The translations under genes and the position numbers were made by a program. Shown here one piece after another: positions 39,037 through 50,699 of a stretch of DNA of 64,000 nucleotides. Position 1 is the first letter of the stretch, and every line of letters begins with the position of its first letter. This stretch comes from Lycorma delicatula (taxonomy: Eukaryota > Arthropoda > Insecta > Hemiptera > Fulgoridae). The notes below the pieces were generated by a model. The model was not told the origin of the DNA. It ran no database searches and saw only the letters and a list, made by a program, of their open reading frames with translations. The stretch is from the NCBI RefSeq assembly GCF_047948215.1, contig NC_134458.1, positions 137,190,536-137,254,535 of the forward strand. The letters are read 5' to 3'.

Positions 39037-40205
39037 GAGTAATTCTGCAGAATAAAGCTAAAGATAGCAAAATCCTCAATTGTATCGTGAATTTCATAAG
39101 AAATTTCATTATCAAAATTATTTATAAGTACCTTAAAAATAAAAGTAAAGAGAAAGAAATATAAAAAGAAAGAAAAACAACATAAAATAATCTATTATAT
39201 GAAATCAAAAAATTACCGCGCAGCTGGTCATGTTTATGAAGCACGTTCATTACAATAGTAAAATCAAAAATACTGAATTAATAATAACAAAGATTAAAAT
39301 GTTGCACCATTACTACTGTCACTATAAATTCCACTTAATAATTTCAAATAATTACGATAAAGAATTAGCAGTGGCTCACATAAGGAGTACATAATTTAAT
39401 ACTGAATCACTGAAAATAGCCGGTCTAAACAAGCATGAATAATGCTAATAATACAAAAATCACTGTACAGATATACAATTGCTTACACTAACCAATAAAT
39501 GGTAATAAACATTACTTGTAATGTAAAAATTACGGAAAAATGTGTAAAAATTACCGAAATTATTTGAGACTATTTAAATATATATATAAAATTTTATATC
39601 GCAAAATAGTCAGACTGCATAATTATTTAATTCTACTTCAAAAGTTACACCCATGTCGCAACTGTTTATTAACCAATTTAAGTGACTGATGTATCATTTT
39701 GTTCAAAATTAAAGGCTAAATATTTTAATTAATAAAATAAGTATTTACAGAGCTGGTAATATTTAAACTATTTTAATTGCCTCCATTTAGGAATTTTCAA
39801 ACGGAAAATGTTGAAATTTATTAATTTTGTAGATGTTTTTGGATAATTTATACCAAATTTTAATAAAATATCTCGATTCGATTTTAAGATATATATTCTT
39901 ATTGAAAAAAACACAATATAGGACAGAGGAAAAATGAAGAGAGATTTGTTTACGTGAAATTTTTCGCTCATTCTGATATCCTAACACAACTGTTTTTTTT
40001 TTTTTTTAATTTAGGCCTTATAACCGAAGTCAATATACGAAAAATAAATTAAAAAGTGATAACCGGAAATAGATTATCACAATAGCAAAAAGACCTAGAG
40101 TCACTGATTACAATACAATCAATGTAAATTCGATGTACTAGCTACACACTTTTACATAGAGCTAAATATTACATAATGCGTCACATAAATGGGTTACATA
40201 AATAT
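39037..40205. other. AT-rich non-coding DNA
   Basis: No gene. A poly-T run occurs at 39991-40009. The segment 40163-40182 is a second copy of the LINE target sequence (see the next LINE). Confidence 0.5.
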
Positions 40206-40215
40206 TACATAATGC
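40206..40215 (+). repeat. Target-site duplication, left copy
   Basis: TACATAATGC is repeated exactly at 42537-42546, just after the A tail of the LINE. Element homology begins inside the last two bases, so the border is ambiguous by about two bases. Confidence 0.75.
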
Positions 40216-42536
40216 CAACACCCAATTTAAAAATCATAATAGAAGAATATACACTTGGAAAAAGCCAGGCGATACTGCAAGGTATCAGATAGATTATATC
40301 ATGGTTAAGTAAAGATTTAAAAATCAACTCGTTGACTGCAAAACTTACCCTGGAGCAGACATTGATAGCGACCATAATTTTGTGATAATGAAATGTAGAT
40401 TGGGGTTTAAAAACCTGAAGAAAAGGTGTCAGATGAATCGGTGGAATTTAGAGAAGCTTGAGGAAGAGGAGGTAAAGAAGATTTTTGAGGAGGACATCGC
40501 AGGAGGTCTGAGTAAAAAAGATAAGGTAGAAAATGTAGAAGAAGAATGGGAGAATGTTAAAAAGGAAATTCTTAAATCAGCAGAAGCAAACTTAGGCGGA
40601 AGAAAGAGAACTGGTAGAAAACCTTGGGTTTCAGACGATATATTGCAGCTGATGGATGAACGTAGAAAATATAAGAATGCTAGTGATGAAGATAGTAAAA
40701 GGAACTATCGGCAATTAAGAAATGCTATAAACAGGAAGTGCAAACTGGCGAAAGAAGAATGGATTAAAGAAAAGTGTTCAGAAGTGGAAAGAGAAATGAA
40801 CATTGGTAAAATAGACGGCGCATACAGGAAAGTTAAGGAAAATTTTGGGGGTACATAAATTAAAATCTAATAATGTGTTAAACAAAGATGGTACACCAAT
40901 ATATAATACGAAAGGTAAAGTCGATAGATGGGTGGAATATATTGAAGAGTTACACGGAGGAAATGAATTAGAAAATGGTGTTATAGAGGAAGAAGAGGTG
41001 TTGAGGAGGATGAAATGGGAGAAACAATACTGAGATCTGAATTTAAGAGAGCATTAAAATATTTAAATGGCAGAAAGGCTCTTGGAATAGACGGAATACT
41101 TGTAGAATTACTGCGCAGTGCAGGTGAGGAAGCGATTGATAAATTATACAAACTGGTGTGTAATATTTATGAAAAATGGGAATTTCCGTCAGACTTCAAA
41201 AAAAGTGTTATAGTCATGATACCAAAGAAAGCAGGGGCAGATAAATGTGAAGAATACAGAACAATTACTTTAACTAGTCATGCATCAAAAATCTTAACTA
41301 GAATTCTATACAGAAGAATTGAGAGGAGAGTGGAAGAAGTGTTAGGAGAAGACCAATTTGGTTTCAGGAAAAGTATAGGGACAAGGGAAGCAATTTTAGG
41401 CCTCAGATTAATAGTAGAAGGAAGATTAAAGAAAAAACAAACCAACATACTTGGCGTTTATAGACCTAGAAAAGGCATTCGATAACACGTAGACTGGAAT
41501 AAAATGTTCAGCATTTTAAAAAAATTAGGGTTCAAATACAGAGATAGAAGAACAATTGCTAACATGTACAGGAACCAAACAGCAACAGTAATAATTGAAG
41601 AACATAAGAAAGAAGCCGTGATAAGAAAGGGAGTCCGACAAGGATGTTCCCTATCCCTGTTACCTTTTAATCTTTACATGGATCTATCAGTTAATGATGT
41701 TAAAGAACAATTTAGATTCGGAGTAACAGTACAAGGTGAAAAGATAAAGACGCTACGATTTGCTGATGATATAGTAATTCTAGCCGAGAGTAAAAAGGAT
41801 TTAGAAGAAACAATGAACGGCATAGATGAAGTCCTACGCAAGAACTATCGCATGAAAATAAACAAGAACAAAACAAAAGTAATGAAATGTAGTAGAAATA
41901 ACAAAGATGGACCACTGAATGTGAAAATAGGAGGAGAAAAGTTTATGGAGGTAGAAGAATTTTGTTATTTGGGAGGTAGAATTACTAAAGATGGACGAAG
42001 CAGGAGCGATATAAAATGCCGAATAGCACAAGCTAAACGAGCCTTCAGTAAGAAATATAATTTGTTTACATCAAAAATTAATTTAAATGTCAGGAAAAGA
42101 TTTTTGAAAGTGTATGTTTGGAGTGTCGCTTTATATGAAAGTGAAGCTTGGACAATCAAAGTATCTGAGAAGAAAAGATTAGAAGCTTTTGAAATGTGGT
42201 GCTATAGGAGAATGTTAAAAATCAGATGGGTGGATAAAGTGACAAATAAAGAGGTATTGCGGTAAATAGATGAAGAAAGAAGCATGTGGAAAAATATAGT
42301 TAAAAGAAGAGACAGACTTATAGGCCACATACTAAGGCATCCTGGAATAGTCGCTTTGATATTGGAAGGACAGGTAGAAGGAAAAAATTGTGTAGGCAGG
42401 CCACGTTTGGAATATGTAAAACAAATTGTTAGGGATATAGGATGTAGAAGGTATACTGAAATGAAACGACTAGCACTAGATAGGGAATCTTGGAGAGCTG
42501 CATCAAACCAGTCAAATGACTGAAGACAAAAAAAAA
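40214..42536 (+). pseudogene. 5'-truncated LINE with endonuclease end and reverse transcriptase
   Basis: The copy starts inside the endonuclease: one frame from 40214 reads ANTQFK, RIYTW, QIDYIM and PGADIDSDHN, broken by a TAA at 40310-40312. A basic linker follows (40382-40858), then reverse transcriptase motifs: GIDGILVELL and IPKKAGADKCEEYR (41015-41485), DQFGFRKSIGTREA, GVRQGCSL and the catalytic FADD (Asp codons 41765-41770). The C-terminal part holds RLEAFEMWCYRRMLKIRW and ends SNQSND just before 42524. Frameshifts lie near 40850, 41020, 41450 and 41490, and a stop at 42263-42265, so it is inactive. A nine-base A tail (42528-42536) and a 10-bp target-site duplication mark a normal target-primed insertion. 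Non-LTR; clade not assigned. Confidence 0.9.
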
Positions 42537-42546
42537 TACATAATGC
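42537..42546 (+). repeat. Target-site duplication, right copy
   Basis: TACATAATGC, identical to 40206-40215, directly follows the A tail of the LINE. Confidence 0.75.
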
Positions 42547-43074
42547 GTCGCGAAAGAAAAAATAAATAGTTATAAAATTTCCAATCATTTAATAAAAAAA
42601 TTAAATTTTAAACCCCGATAAAGCTTGTTCTTTTCTGCTTTAGTTTTATAAGTTACAATTTACTTAAGAAAACCTGCAGAAATTACTGAAGAATATTGCT
42701 TACAGGTATCCCTACTCTTAATTGTTTTCTCCGTATAGCGATAAAATTTCAACGTTTCACAATTTCGTTAGGAGATCGAACTACAATCATTAATGAATAA
42801 ACTTATTTATGATAACCGTGTTATTTCAGTTTTTCCCTTCCAGCTGTAAAAATCATTGAGGAGATTTCTTTAAAAAATTCCATTTCAGCTCTCCGCACAG
42901 ACAGGAATTTAATCATTTTTATTTCCATGTAATACAATAAATATGTTCATACTACTACATAATCCAGCATATAATATATAGTAGATATAATTTTCGTGTT
43001 ACAATTACAATCCTTACTATAAGAAATATAATCTAAACAATTTATTTTTTTATTACTGATGTAACATTATTCTT
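42547..43074. other. AT-rich non-coding DNA
   Basis: No gene seen. Confidence 0.5.
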
Positions 43075-43665
43075 TATAAAAAAAAAAAACCCCTTTTGGT
43101 ACGCCGGAAGGCGGAGGTAGTAGATTTCACCCGTACTAAGTAAAACCCTAAAGTTAAGAAAAACTTTAAATTTACTCAATACAACAATAGTTGCATGTGA
43201 AAAACGTTTCACATGTTTAGCGTACGACAAGCCGCATCTTCTTACAATTCCAGTAACATTTTGGTCATTCCTTGCCGTAAGGGTTGGTCATATCAAAAGT
43301 TGTTTCAGGTAATGTTTAGAAGATTAACGACCACTTTAAACCGATTCGATGCTGTGCCTATTAAGGAAAGTATGATTTTTTTTCTTCGAACCCCCATTTT
43401 TTCCACCCCCTGGGCCAATGGTGGTGATATTAAAAGACTTTATTTAGATACATTTTAAGGCCCTTATCCAAAGAATAGTAGGAACTTTAAACGAATTCGA
43501 TATTTTACTTAACAAGAAAGTTATAGCGATATTTTGTTTTTTCGATAAGTCCTTATTTCCATCCCCATGGTCCGATTTTGCCCATTAACGAACTCAACCG
43601 TGATTTTGGATCGTTATATTTTATGTAACAATTTGAAAGAGATTGGCGCAAAATTACGGTAGTTA
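43075..43665 (-). repeat. Dispersed repeat B, copy 2 (reverse)
   Basis: Reverse-complement counterpart of 13002-13600. It carries the matching landmarks CCTTGCCGTAAGGGTTGGTC (43270-43289) and CCCCATGGTCCGAT (43563-43576). Differences are scattered, so the copies are old. Open frames on both strands (43042-43230, 43213-43458) are not protein-like. The tandem 27-base unit that borders copy 1 is present here only once. Confidence 0.75.
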
Positions 43666-44570
43666 TCATGTCTACAAGAAAGTAAAATATAGATGTATAT
43701 ATAAACTTTTGAACTGACTGTGGTTTTGGGATCTGAGGGATGTGAAACGCGAAGATATGTCAAAATTTTCCGGAAGTCGAATCATGGTATCCATTACAAT
43801 AGATAGCTTTTTTATGAAATCTACCTAAAACGTAAACCAAAATAAATATTTAAAAAAAAAAATAGCAAACTTTCAATAAGATCTACAATATAACTACGTG
43901 AGACAAAGAACTCTTCCATAATATTTTTAAGAGTTCTTATCAAAAATAAATGGAAACTAGATACCTCTAAAGTAAAATTTAGTCTGAAGATTAACAACTA
44001 AATGAAAAATAAAACTAAGAATTTTTAATTTAAAGAAAAAATAAAAAGGAGTAGATGTACGAAAGCAATTTCTTTTTAATCAACATTATTAAATTAATAG
44101 GTAAAAATAGTTTTGGTTTTACTCATATTAATAGTTACGAGAAAATCCTAAAATACACAACTAAAATTTAGGTAGCTGATCAAGAAAAAGCCGATAAACA
44201 TTCACCATTTTTCAACGTAAATAATTATTTAATAAAGGTTTCTTTCTTAAAGAAGCTCGAAATTAAGACACTAGTAAACCGTGGTTTTATTTGGTGTAGA
44301 AGGTCTACCAAATTCCTCAGGAAAATATTTATAGAAGTTGAAATAACTTTTAAGAAAATTCCACAACCAAAACTCGAAGATAATATTTACAAATTAAGAA
44401 AACTAGAGGAAGTTTAAAAAAAAAATAAATAAATAAATTGTACGATGAGAGAAGGAAGACACAAATTTTACAGTTATATAGAATGGATAAAACTAGATAA
44501 CGAGGACTAACTAACTAAATAACAAAGTGGTGTCAAACTTCAACTTTGTCGATAGACTTTTATTGTTTTG
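43666..44570. other. AT-rich non-coding DNA
   Basis: No gene seen, although the decayed gene that follows may extend leftwards beyond recognition. Confidence 0.45.
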
Positions 44571-45957
44571 CATTCTGTTTCTGCAGAAAGAATCCGACGT
44601 TTAGAAAAACTGCTTTTACATGGTGTTTCTTTTCATGATAGACGAGGTCAACAAGAAAAAAAGAAAAATTTTCGATAATGCTATCGACAGATATTGAAAA
44701 CTAATAAATGCGGAAAAGAAGGATATTGTAAAAGAATAAATGGGCAGACATAATAAAAAATGAAGAATTAATGTGAAGAGTAAAAAACCTAGAAGCTTAA
44801 TCAGACAGGATTAATAGAAAATGGAGGATAATATTACTATACACTATCATGAACCATATTCAATCATTTCCTCTCAAAATCAGTCATTACTCCAGCAAAG
44901 AAATTAAGTACCTTGATGCTACACTTAATGTTAAGATTATGTTTGAATTATTTAAGAAAAAATATCTAGATTCGGAAGTCAAATATTCGTTCTATTACAA
45001 AACTTACAAGGAAAACTTTGATTATCGCTTTGGTCGTCCACAGATAGACACATGTTGTGAATGAATTTAAAATTAAAAGATAATAATCTTAATGCAGTAG
45101 CGAACATTTCTTGGCTGTGTATTCCTATTCAGGAAAAGTATTGCTTGCATCGATTATCAGTTTTTCATTTTTCTGTTCATAACACAAAGAATAACAACGC
45201 AACGTTCTTTTTGTATCGTGAAGAAGCCCGTAAAGGTTCAAATGAAGTACCTTCATTCCTTTACGAGTACATTGACTCTTTCCAGAGTTCCAAACAACGT
45301 TACTAAATTGCACTTGTACAGTGATAACTGTGCAGGCCAAAACAATAACCGTTCAGTTCTTCATTATCTTCTCTTTTGGACAGACAGTGAGCTATTCCAA
45401 AAAAGTTTACTTCTCCCAATAACAAGACAGTCGTTTTTGCCAAATGATCGCGATTTCGCAGTTGTTAAAAGAAAATTAAATAGGCGCGATAGGTACTATA
45501 CAATGATGGAATTGATGGAACTTATTTATTCACTCGTCGAAAAAAAATAAATTTTTTATCAATAGAGTTGAAACCAAAAAAATTATAGATTTTAAAAGTT
45601 GGTGGCCGCGGTATAATCACATCACTTGAAACGATCGCACAAAAACAACCAAAAAAGGACTTATTTAAAATTTCTGTTTATCATCAATTTAACTTTGATT
45701 CACAAAAAAAGGAAGTTATCGAAGCGAGTAAATTTGTGAATGGGTGTAATAAAAGTACCTCCGAATTAAACAAGGGTTCCAGTATACCAGACCAACCATC
45801 AAACAAAGCTTATGAAGGGATGTGTGACATACTTAAAGATAAAATCAATGATTTACAAAAATGCATGCAGTACATACCAGAAGATGGAAAAAGTTTTTTT
45901 GATGACATAATACAAAATTGGCCAACTAGAAGCAAAGACCGTAACGAAGAAGATTAA
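44571..45957 (+). pseudogene. Decayed multi-copy DUF7869-type (RNase H-like) gene
   Basis: Motifs occur in the order I know from multi-copy insect proteins of this kind, spread over shifting frames. They are ERIRRLEKLL with DRRGQQ (44571-44665), HIQSFPLKISHYSS and FDYRFGRPQIDTC (44849-45064), VFHFSVHN and EEARKGSNEVPSF (about 45150-45270), then HLYSDNCAGQNNN and FLPNDRDFAVVKR (45218-45550). The C-terminal pieces are FKISVYHQFNF, then LQKCMQYIPEDG and NWPTRSKD (45736-45957). The SDNCAGQN segment resembles the acidic core of RNase H-fold transposase-like domains; that link is from family knowledge, not shown here. Several stops (for example just after 44690 and at 45548-45550) and a frameshift near 45290 make it a pseudogene. 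No terminal repeats were found. The role is unknown. Confidence 0.7.
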
Positions 45958-46396
45958 TTTAAAAAAACGGTTATACTTCAAATCTCCCAAATTTTATTCT
46001 ATCATTCATTTTTGTGTAAAATAATACTGACACTTTTGTATCGTTAGGCGTTATCCTAGTTTTTCTTTATAATAAGCAACTTCAGTTTTTTTTTTCATGT
46101 TTACCCTTTAAATAATATTTTAATTTAGAGTTTTGTGCACTTTGAACAATGTAAATACATTTAATAATAATATTAATTACATAAGTATTAAAAAATACTT
46201 AAAAGAACTTACTGTTATCCGATGATCTTTGTTCTTTAAATATATAATGTTATAACTATTTTGTTTATTTATGAAACCCCATTAGACAGTCAGTCACCAA
46301 TATTTTAAATGTTATTATAACACCAAGAAACAACTTTTTTAGTAGGTAAGTACATTTAATTTACTGAGCGTTTGGCACCGCTCGTATTAATACAAT
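45958..46396. other. AT-rich non-coding DNA
   Basis: No gene seen between the decayed gene and the inverted repeat. Confidence 0.5.
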
Positions 46397-46450
46397 TGTA
46401 TAAAATAAAGTTCCAATTACCAACAATTTTAAAAGTATATATTCGAATCC

Positions 46451-46480
46451 TTTTGGAGTCGTTACTCCATCATCAGAAAT
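46451..46480 (-). ncRNA. Hammerhead-ribozyme-like core, left arm
   Basis: On the minus strand it reads CTGATGA (46470-46476), exactly the conserved first core, then a stem II formed by GGAGT and ACTCC around an AACG loop (46455-46468). It then reads AAAA (46451-46454) where the conserved core has GAAA. One core base is thus changed. Stems I and III are not clearly paired by eye. Probably a decayed ribozyme. Confidence 0.4.
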
Positions 46481-46755
46481 TTCCCAAAAGATGTTAATTT
46501 AAATTCAAATGTATAATTGTACGTCAATAAGACCGTAACGTCATGTTCGTAAGATGTAATAGTTAATTATTAATAGGTTGGTAATATTTCATTTAATATT
46601 AACTCTATTCGCAAGCATCTTATGAACATGACATTGCGGTCTTATTGACGTACAATTTAATTTTATTTCTTGATGACCGACTATTATGAACGTAACAGTT
46701 TTAATTTGAATAAAATTATACATTTGAATTTGAATTAACATCTTTTGGGAAATAC

Positions 46756-46802
46756 CTTATGATGGAGTAACGGCTCCGAAAGTACTAGGATATATATACT
46801 TT
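46756..46802 (+). ncRNA. Hammerhead-ribozyme-like core, right arm
   Basis: On the plus strand it reads CTTATGA (46756-46762), one change from the conserved CTGANGA core. Stem II is GGAG/CTCC with a possible extra T-G pair (46764-46777), followed by an intact GAAA (46778-46781). AGTA (46781-46784) can pair with TACT (46797-46800) as a short stem III with T46801 as the possible cleavage base. The two arms' cores each have one defect, at different positions, so their common ancestor probably had a complete core. Confidence 0.4.
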
Positions 46803-46836
46803 TAAAATTGTTGGTAAGTGGAACTTTATTTTATAC

Positions 46837-47896
46837 CAGGTAAGTACGTGGTTAAAAAAGGAATCTGCAGTAGATTTTACATGAATTTTTTGTGTTAACG
46901 CTTTTTAAGAACAGTTTTTTGTCTCCTGAAAAATTTGTACTAAATGACTTATGTGTTTCATAAATAACCAAATTCATATAAAATTAACGATAATTGAATT
47001 ATTTATTTTAATCTTTTTTCTACGCTCCACTAACAGGATAAAACTCAAAACTTTGGAGCAGTTCAATATAAACTCTTTTTGTGTAGATAAAGGATAATGA
47101 GTAATAATAATAGAAGCAGTTATAAAAAAGAACGCAAAAACTACATCAAATAAAAGAACCACCAAATATTTGATATTTTTGTAGAGGTTTTATTAATTCT
47201 AGCAATTGACTTATTTTATTCCTAAAAGAGGAGATATTAAAGTAGAAATTTTGTAATACCTTAACGTAGTGGTAAAACGTAAATTTAATTTTTTTTACAT
47301 TTAATATTTTCATTTCATTACCAAAAAATTAATTAAATATATCTTAAATATAATTAGATATATCTTAGCAAAACAACTTACCGAAAATTTAAATTCATCA
47401 AAATTTTTATTAAATGATATAAATTTATTACAGTAATATAATTTACTTCTGTTATTATTTTTTTGTGAAAAATCTATAAATTTAAAACTACGTGAAATTA
47501 CTAAAGGGACGTAAAACTACGTCTAAGGGGATGAAGAAAATAATTTTTAATTTTATCAAATGCTTGATAAATTCAGTGGTATCGTTACTAATTTTTAAAT
47601 TTAATATAACTCAAAGAAATAAGAAAATTCCAAATAAATTTGAATTGTTCGCAAACTTTTATGTATTCCTTTAGTCAGGAATGAAAATTTGACAAAATTT
47701 AATTAGTTCTATATTATAAATTTATTTAGATTTGTCATAAAATTAATCATATTTACATAAATATAACCTGATAAAAGTTTGTGTTACTTAAGTTCTCTTA
47801 TTAGAGTTTTTATTTTAATATTAGGTCAGACAATATTAATGTTGTCGCTTATAAAATAGAGAAAAATTTAATTTAAAACAGTAGATTTGTATAAAA

Positions 47897-47900
<4 letters not shown>
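46837..47900. other. AT-rich non-coding DNA
   Basis: No gene seen; frames at 46974-47165 and 47492-47674 are short and featureless. Confidence 0.5.

Positions 47901-47945
<45 letters not shown>
47901..47945 (+). repeat. (TA)n microsatellite
   Basis: About 45 bases of uninterrupted TA alternation. Confidence 0.95.
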
Positions 47946-47948
<3 letters not shown>

Positions 47949-48049
47949 GAGTATATACATACATTTAGAGAAAGCATTTATTGTTTTGATAGTAAACAAA
48001 CAGAGTATAAGTTAAGTCTCAAAAGGAGAGACGTTTTCTCAACTTAATC

Positions 48050-48620
48050 TACCTAGTATTATAAACACAAAATAAAACACTGAGCGCGGAGTTTTGTATA
48101 AATATGTGAAGTTGCAACATTTCTACAACAAGATGTGTTTAGTGTAAAATAGAAGAGGAGATGAAATAAGAAAAGTGGATGGAGGGAAAGAAAGAAGAGC
48201 GCGGTAAAAGACGAAGACTTAGTTGTTTTGCAGGTACACACTAAGCAGTCGTAATTTCTTTTTAGAAGGGCAAACTTCAACTTTCATTTCCATTCTTGCT
48301 GATTATTTAATTCCGTCCTCTTCCATGATCCTCGTCTGAATACATTCATGAGAGGGTGAGAGAGGAACGCTCACCGTCGGAAAGAGATGTGTTAAGAGAG
48401 AAACCGGTGGGTGGATGGCGGGCGACGGTGGCGGTTTCTTAAGCAGACCCTTATATACATGATGTTATACCGGTAAGGGAAACGGGGGAGGGTGGCGTTC
48501 AAGTAACGGTAAACGGGGGGGGGGGGGGTGAAGAATAGACAAGGGGGTAGAAGGTTTGCATGAATTAGCAGCTACCGCGTTAAGAGAAAAGAATAAAGAT
48601 TCGTTAAGAGGGCTCAAGAA
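48050..48620. other. Higher-complexity, purine-rich island with a G14 run
   Basis: Plus-strand purine-rich sequence with several GGG tracts and a run of 14 G (48515-48528), preceded by GGGGGAGGGTGG (near 48484). The G-rich part could form a G-quadruplex. It includes the left copy of the 93-bp direct repeat. No credible coding frame. Confidence 0.4.
48261..48353 (+). repeat. 93-bp perfect direct repeat, left copy
   Basis: Identical base for base to 49996-50088, starting TTTAGAAGGGCAAAC and ending CATTCATGAGA. The flanks differ at both ends. The spacing is 1735 bases. It does not start TG and end CA, so it is not a typical LTR. Confidence 0.9.
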
Positions 48621-49995
48621 AAACTTTCCAAATTACTTCGCAGACAAGTTGCCTCTAACTTTATATGAGAGATATCATAAAGAGAATTTTTAACTTGTGC
48701 AGCATAAATTTTTAAAATTCAACTTATCTCCTTCTTACAGTTAAATGTGAGAATACATAGTTAAAAAAAAAGAAAAATAATAATATTAGTAATAGCTGCA
48801 TTTGCGTGAAAAACCATAATAAAAACTAAAGCAGCGATGAAAGTTTATAGATAATTTAGAACATTATTTTTTAAACAAAATATGAGATTAATATATTTTC
48901 TAACACTAATTTTAAATATTCGTAATAAATTAAAAATCAATTTTTCAACTTTCATACCTTTTTACTGATTTGAAATATTTTAAAGGAATTTCAGACTTCT
49001 CTTTTTTATCTTCGACGTTTATTGGATTGAGAAATTATTTAATCAGATTTGTTTACGTGTTGTTTGGATTACAGCAGAGCTTAAGGATCCGCAGTCACAA
49101 CAATCCTCCTCCAGTGTAAGCATTCCTGCGCCTTCACCATTCAACAATCTTTGTGTTCATTTGATTCTTGGTTTTGTCTTCTTTCTTATACAAGTTAAAT
49201 ATAGAGCACATCGCTATTTCTCTAAACTCATGCATTCACTACACGCCTAATCACCCATCTCATCTCTGTTTTTCTTTCAACGAATGTTATTCTAGAACGA
49301 TTATACAAGTCGTCCTTAATTTTTTCCTACAAGTCGTTCTTTCTTTTCCTTCATTTGCCATTTTTGTCTTCTCTTATCGGTTCGTAAACCTCGGGCAAGA
49401 CTTTGATTTCAAAACCCATTAATCTACTTTCATTTTCCTTTTTTATTACCAGTTTTGAATGTTAAAAATCTTCCTTTTTTAGTACGGTTAACTAGTTAAT
49501 CATGACAATCTCCAAATAGGTGAACTGACGATTAAAGTCGTTTCCGACTTTCTTCTTCAATGATCCAAATTGAATGGATTTTCAGAAATCGGAATGGAAT
49601 TTAACTGGTATTCAGCTTTACCGGTGATACTTTCAGTTCATTCACTAAAGGAAATGTCTCTATTACGATCATTATTTTAATAAAAACAATTCAAACTGTT
49701 ACCTCTTTCTTATATCTCATGTTCTTAGCAAGGGTCAAAAGCATAATTGTTATTATAAATATACATTAATCTTAATTAAAAAGACAGAAGTACATGAGAA
49801 AGGCTTGTTCCTTTCTTATTATTTTTTTTTGCATGTGTATCTCTCGTATCCATTGAATTCACACAATAATATTTCAGGCTTTCTTCCAATTTTAACTACA
49901 CATTCATTTTTCAGTTTTCAACATTTTTGAAATTCGTATTCTCTTAGTGAAAAAAAGTTAAAATTTTAGTTTAAATCTCTGTTTAAGAGATCTCA
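48621..49995. other. AT-rich non-coding DNA
   Basis: No gene; the 84-codon frame at 49168-49422 is in pyrimidine-rich DNA and featureless. Confidence 0.5.
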
Positions 49996-50088
49996 TTTAG
50001 AAGGGCAAACTTCAACTTTCATTTCCATTCTTGCTGATTATTTAATTCCGTCCTCTTCCATGATCCTCGTCTGAATACATTCATGAGA
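49996..50088 (+). repeat. 93-bp perfect direct repeat, right copy
   Basis: Identical to 48261-48353. Here it lies in AT-rich DNA, whereas the left copy lies at the edge of a purine-rich island. Confidence 0.9.
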
Positions 50089-50699
50089 AAATCAATTTAA
50101 TCTAGATCTCTGTTTTTAAGTTGTTTGAAATTTTAAAGAAATACGGATATTTGTTACATGTATTACAAATATTTGTGCTACGTATATTTCACATAGTAAA
50201 CTCTTGTTAAATGACGTAGTCTTCTCCTTGTAATTCTACTGAATACGAAATGACCACTTAAAAGTTTAAAAATAAATGTCTTTTTCATAAGCACGATGAA
50301 TTTTTATGTTTATTTAATAAACATTAAGCAAATTGTATTCGATTCCCGAAATATTCTTGTAATTTTCTTCACCGATCAATTCATTCCTAATTAGATCAAT
50401 AAAGCTCAAACAGTAAATTAAAAAGAAAAAAATTAGGTATTATAACAATCCACTCTCCGTTTAAATAAATGAATATATTTAAAATGTTTACTAAATTATT
50501 TCTTTTTTCAATATAACAAACTAGTATTCAACATCCTTGAATCGAATAAAAAATGTCTTACCAATAAATTAAAAGTAAATTAATCAATCGTAACAGAGTT
50601 AATTTAATTTAAAATCATTTATTTACGGTACAACATTATTGTTCATTAAGCCGGCAGATATAAATTAAAAATCTAAGAAAACTTTCAACTCATTGAGAG
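50089..50699. other. AT-rich non-coding DNA
   Basis: No gene seen. Confidence 0.5.

Larger units (their letters stand above)
46397..46836. mobile_element. Inverted repeat with paired hammerhead-like cores
   Basis: The left arm (about 46398-46556) and right arm (about 46615-46836) are reverse complements along about 160 bases; the right arm carries an extra ~56 bases at about 46658-46713. The spacer is 46557-46614. Matching end blocks include GTATAAAATAAAGTTCC on the left and its complement on the right. Each arm holds a hammerhead-like core (listed separately), pointing outward. In eukaryotes such cores occur in Penelope-like retroelement terminal repeats and in retrozymes (established knowledge). 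That this is such a remnant is my inference. No reverse transcriptase or GIY-YIG coding was found beside it. Confidence 0.7.

Noticed and set aside
41712..42588. Several minus-strand open frames
   Set aside because: They are antisense shadows of the plus-strand reverse transcriptase.
44571..46836. One mobile element uniting the DUF7869-type relic and the hammerhead inverted repeat
   Set aside because: Only one inverted-repeat unit lies to the right, and nothing matching it was found to the left of the relic.
48261..50088. LTR retrotransposon bounded by the 93-bp repeats
   Set aside because: The repeats lack TG...CA ends, are short for LTRs, and no gag or pol sequence or primer-binding site was seen between them.
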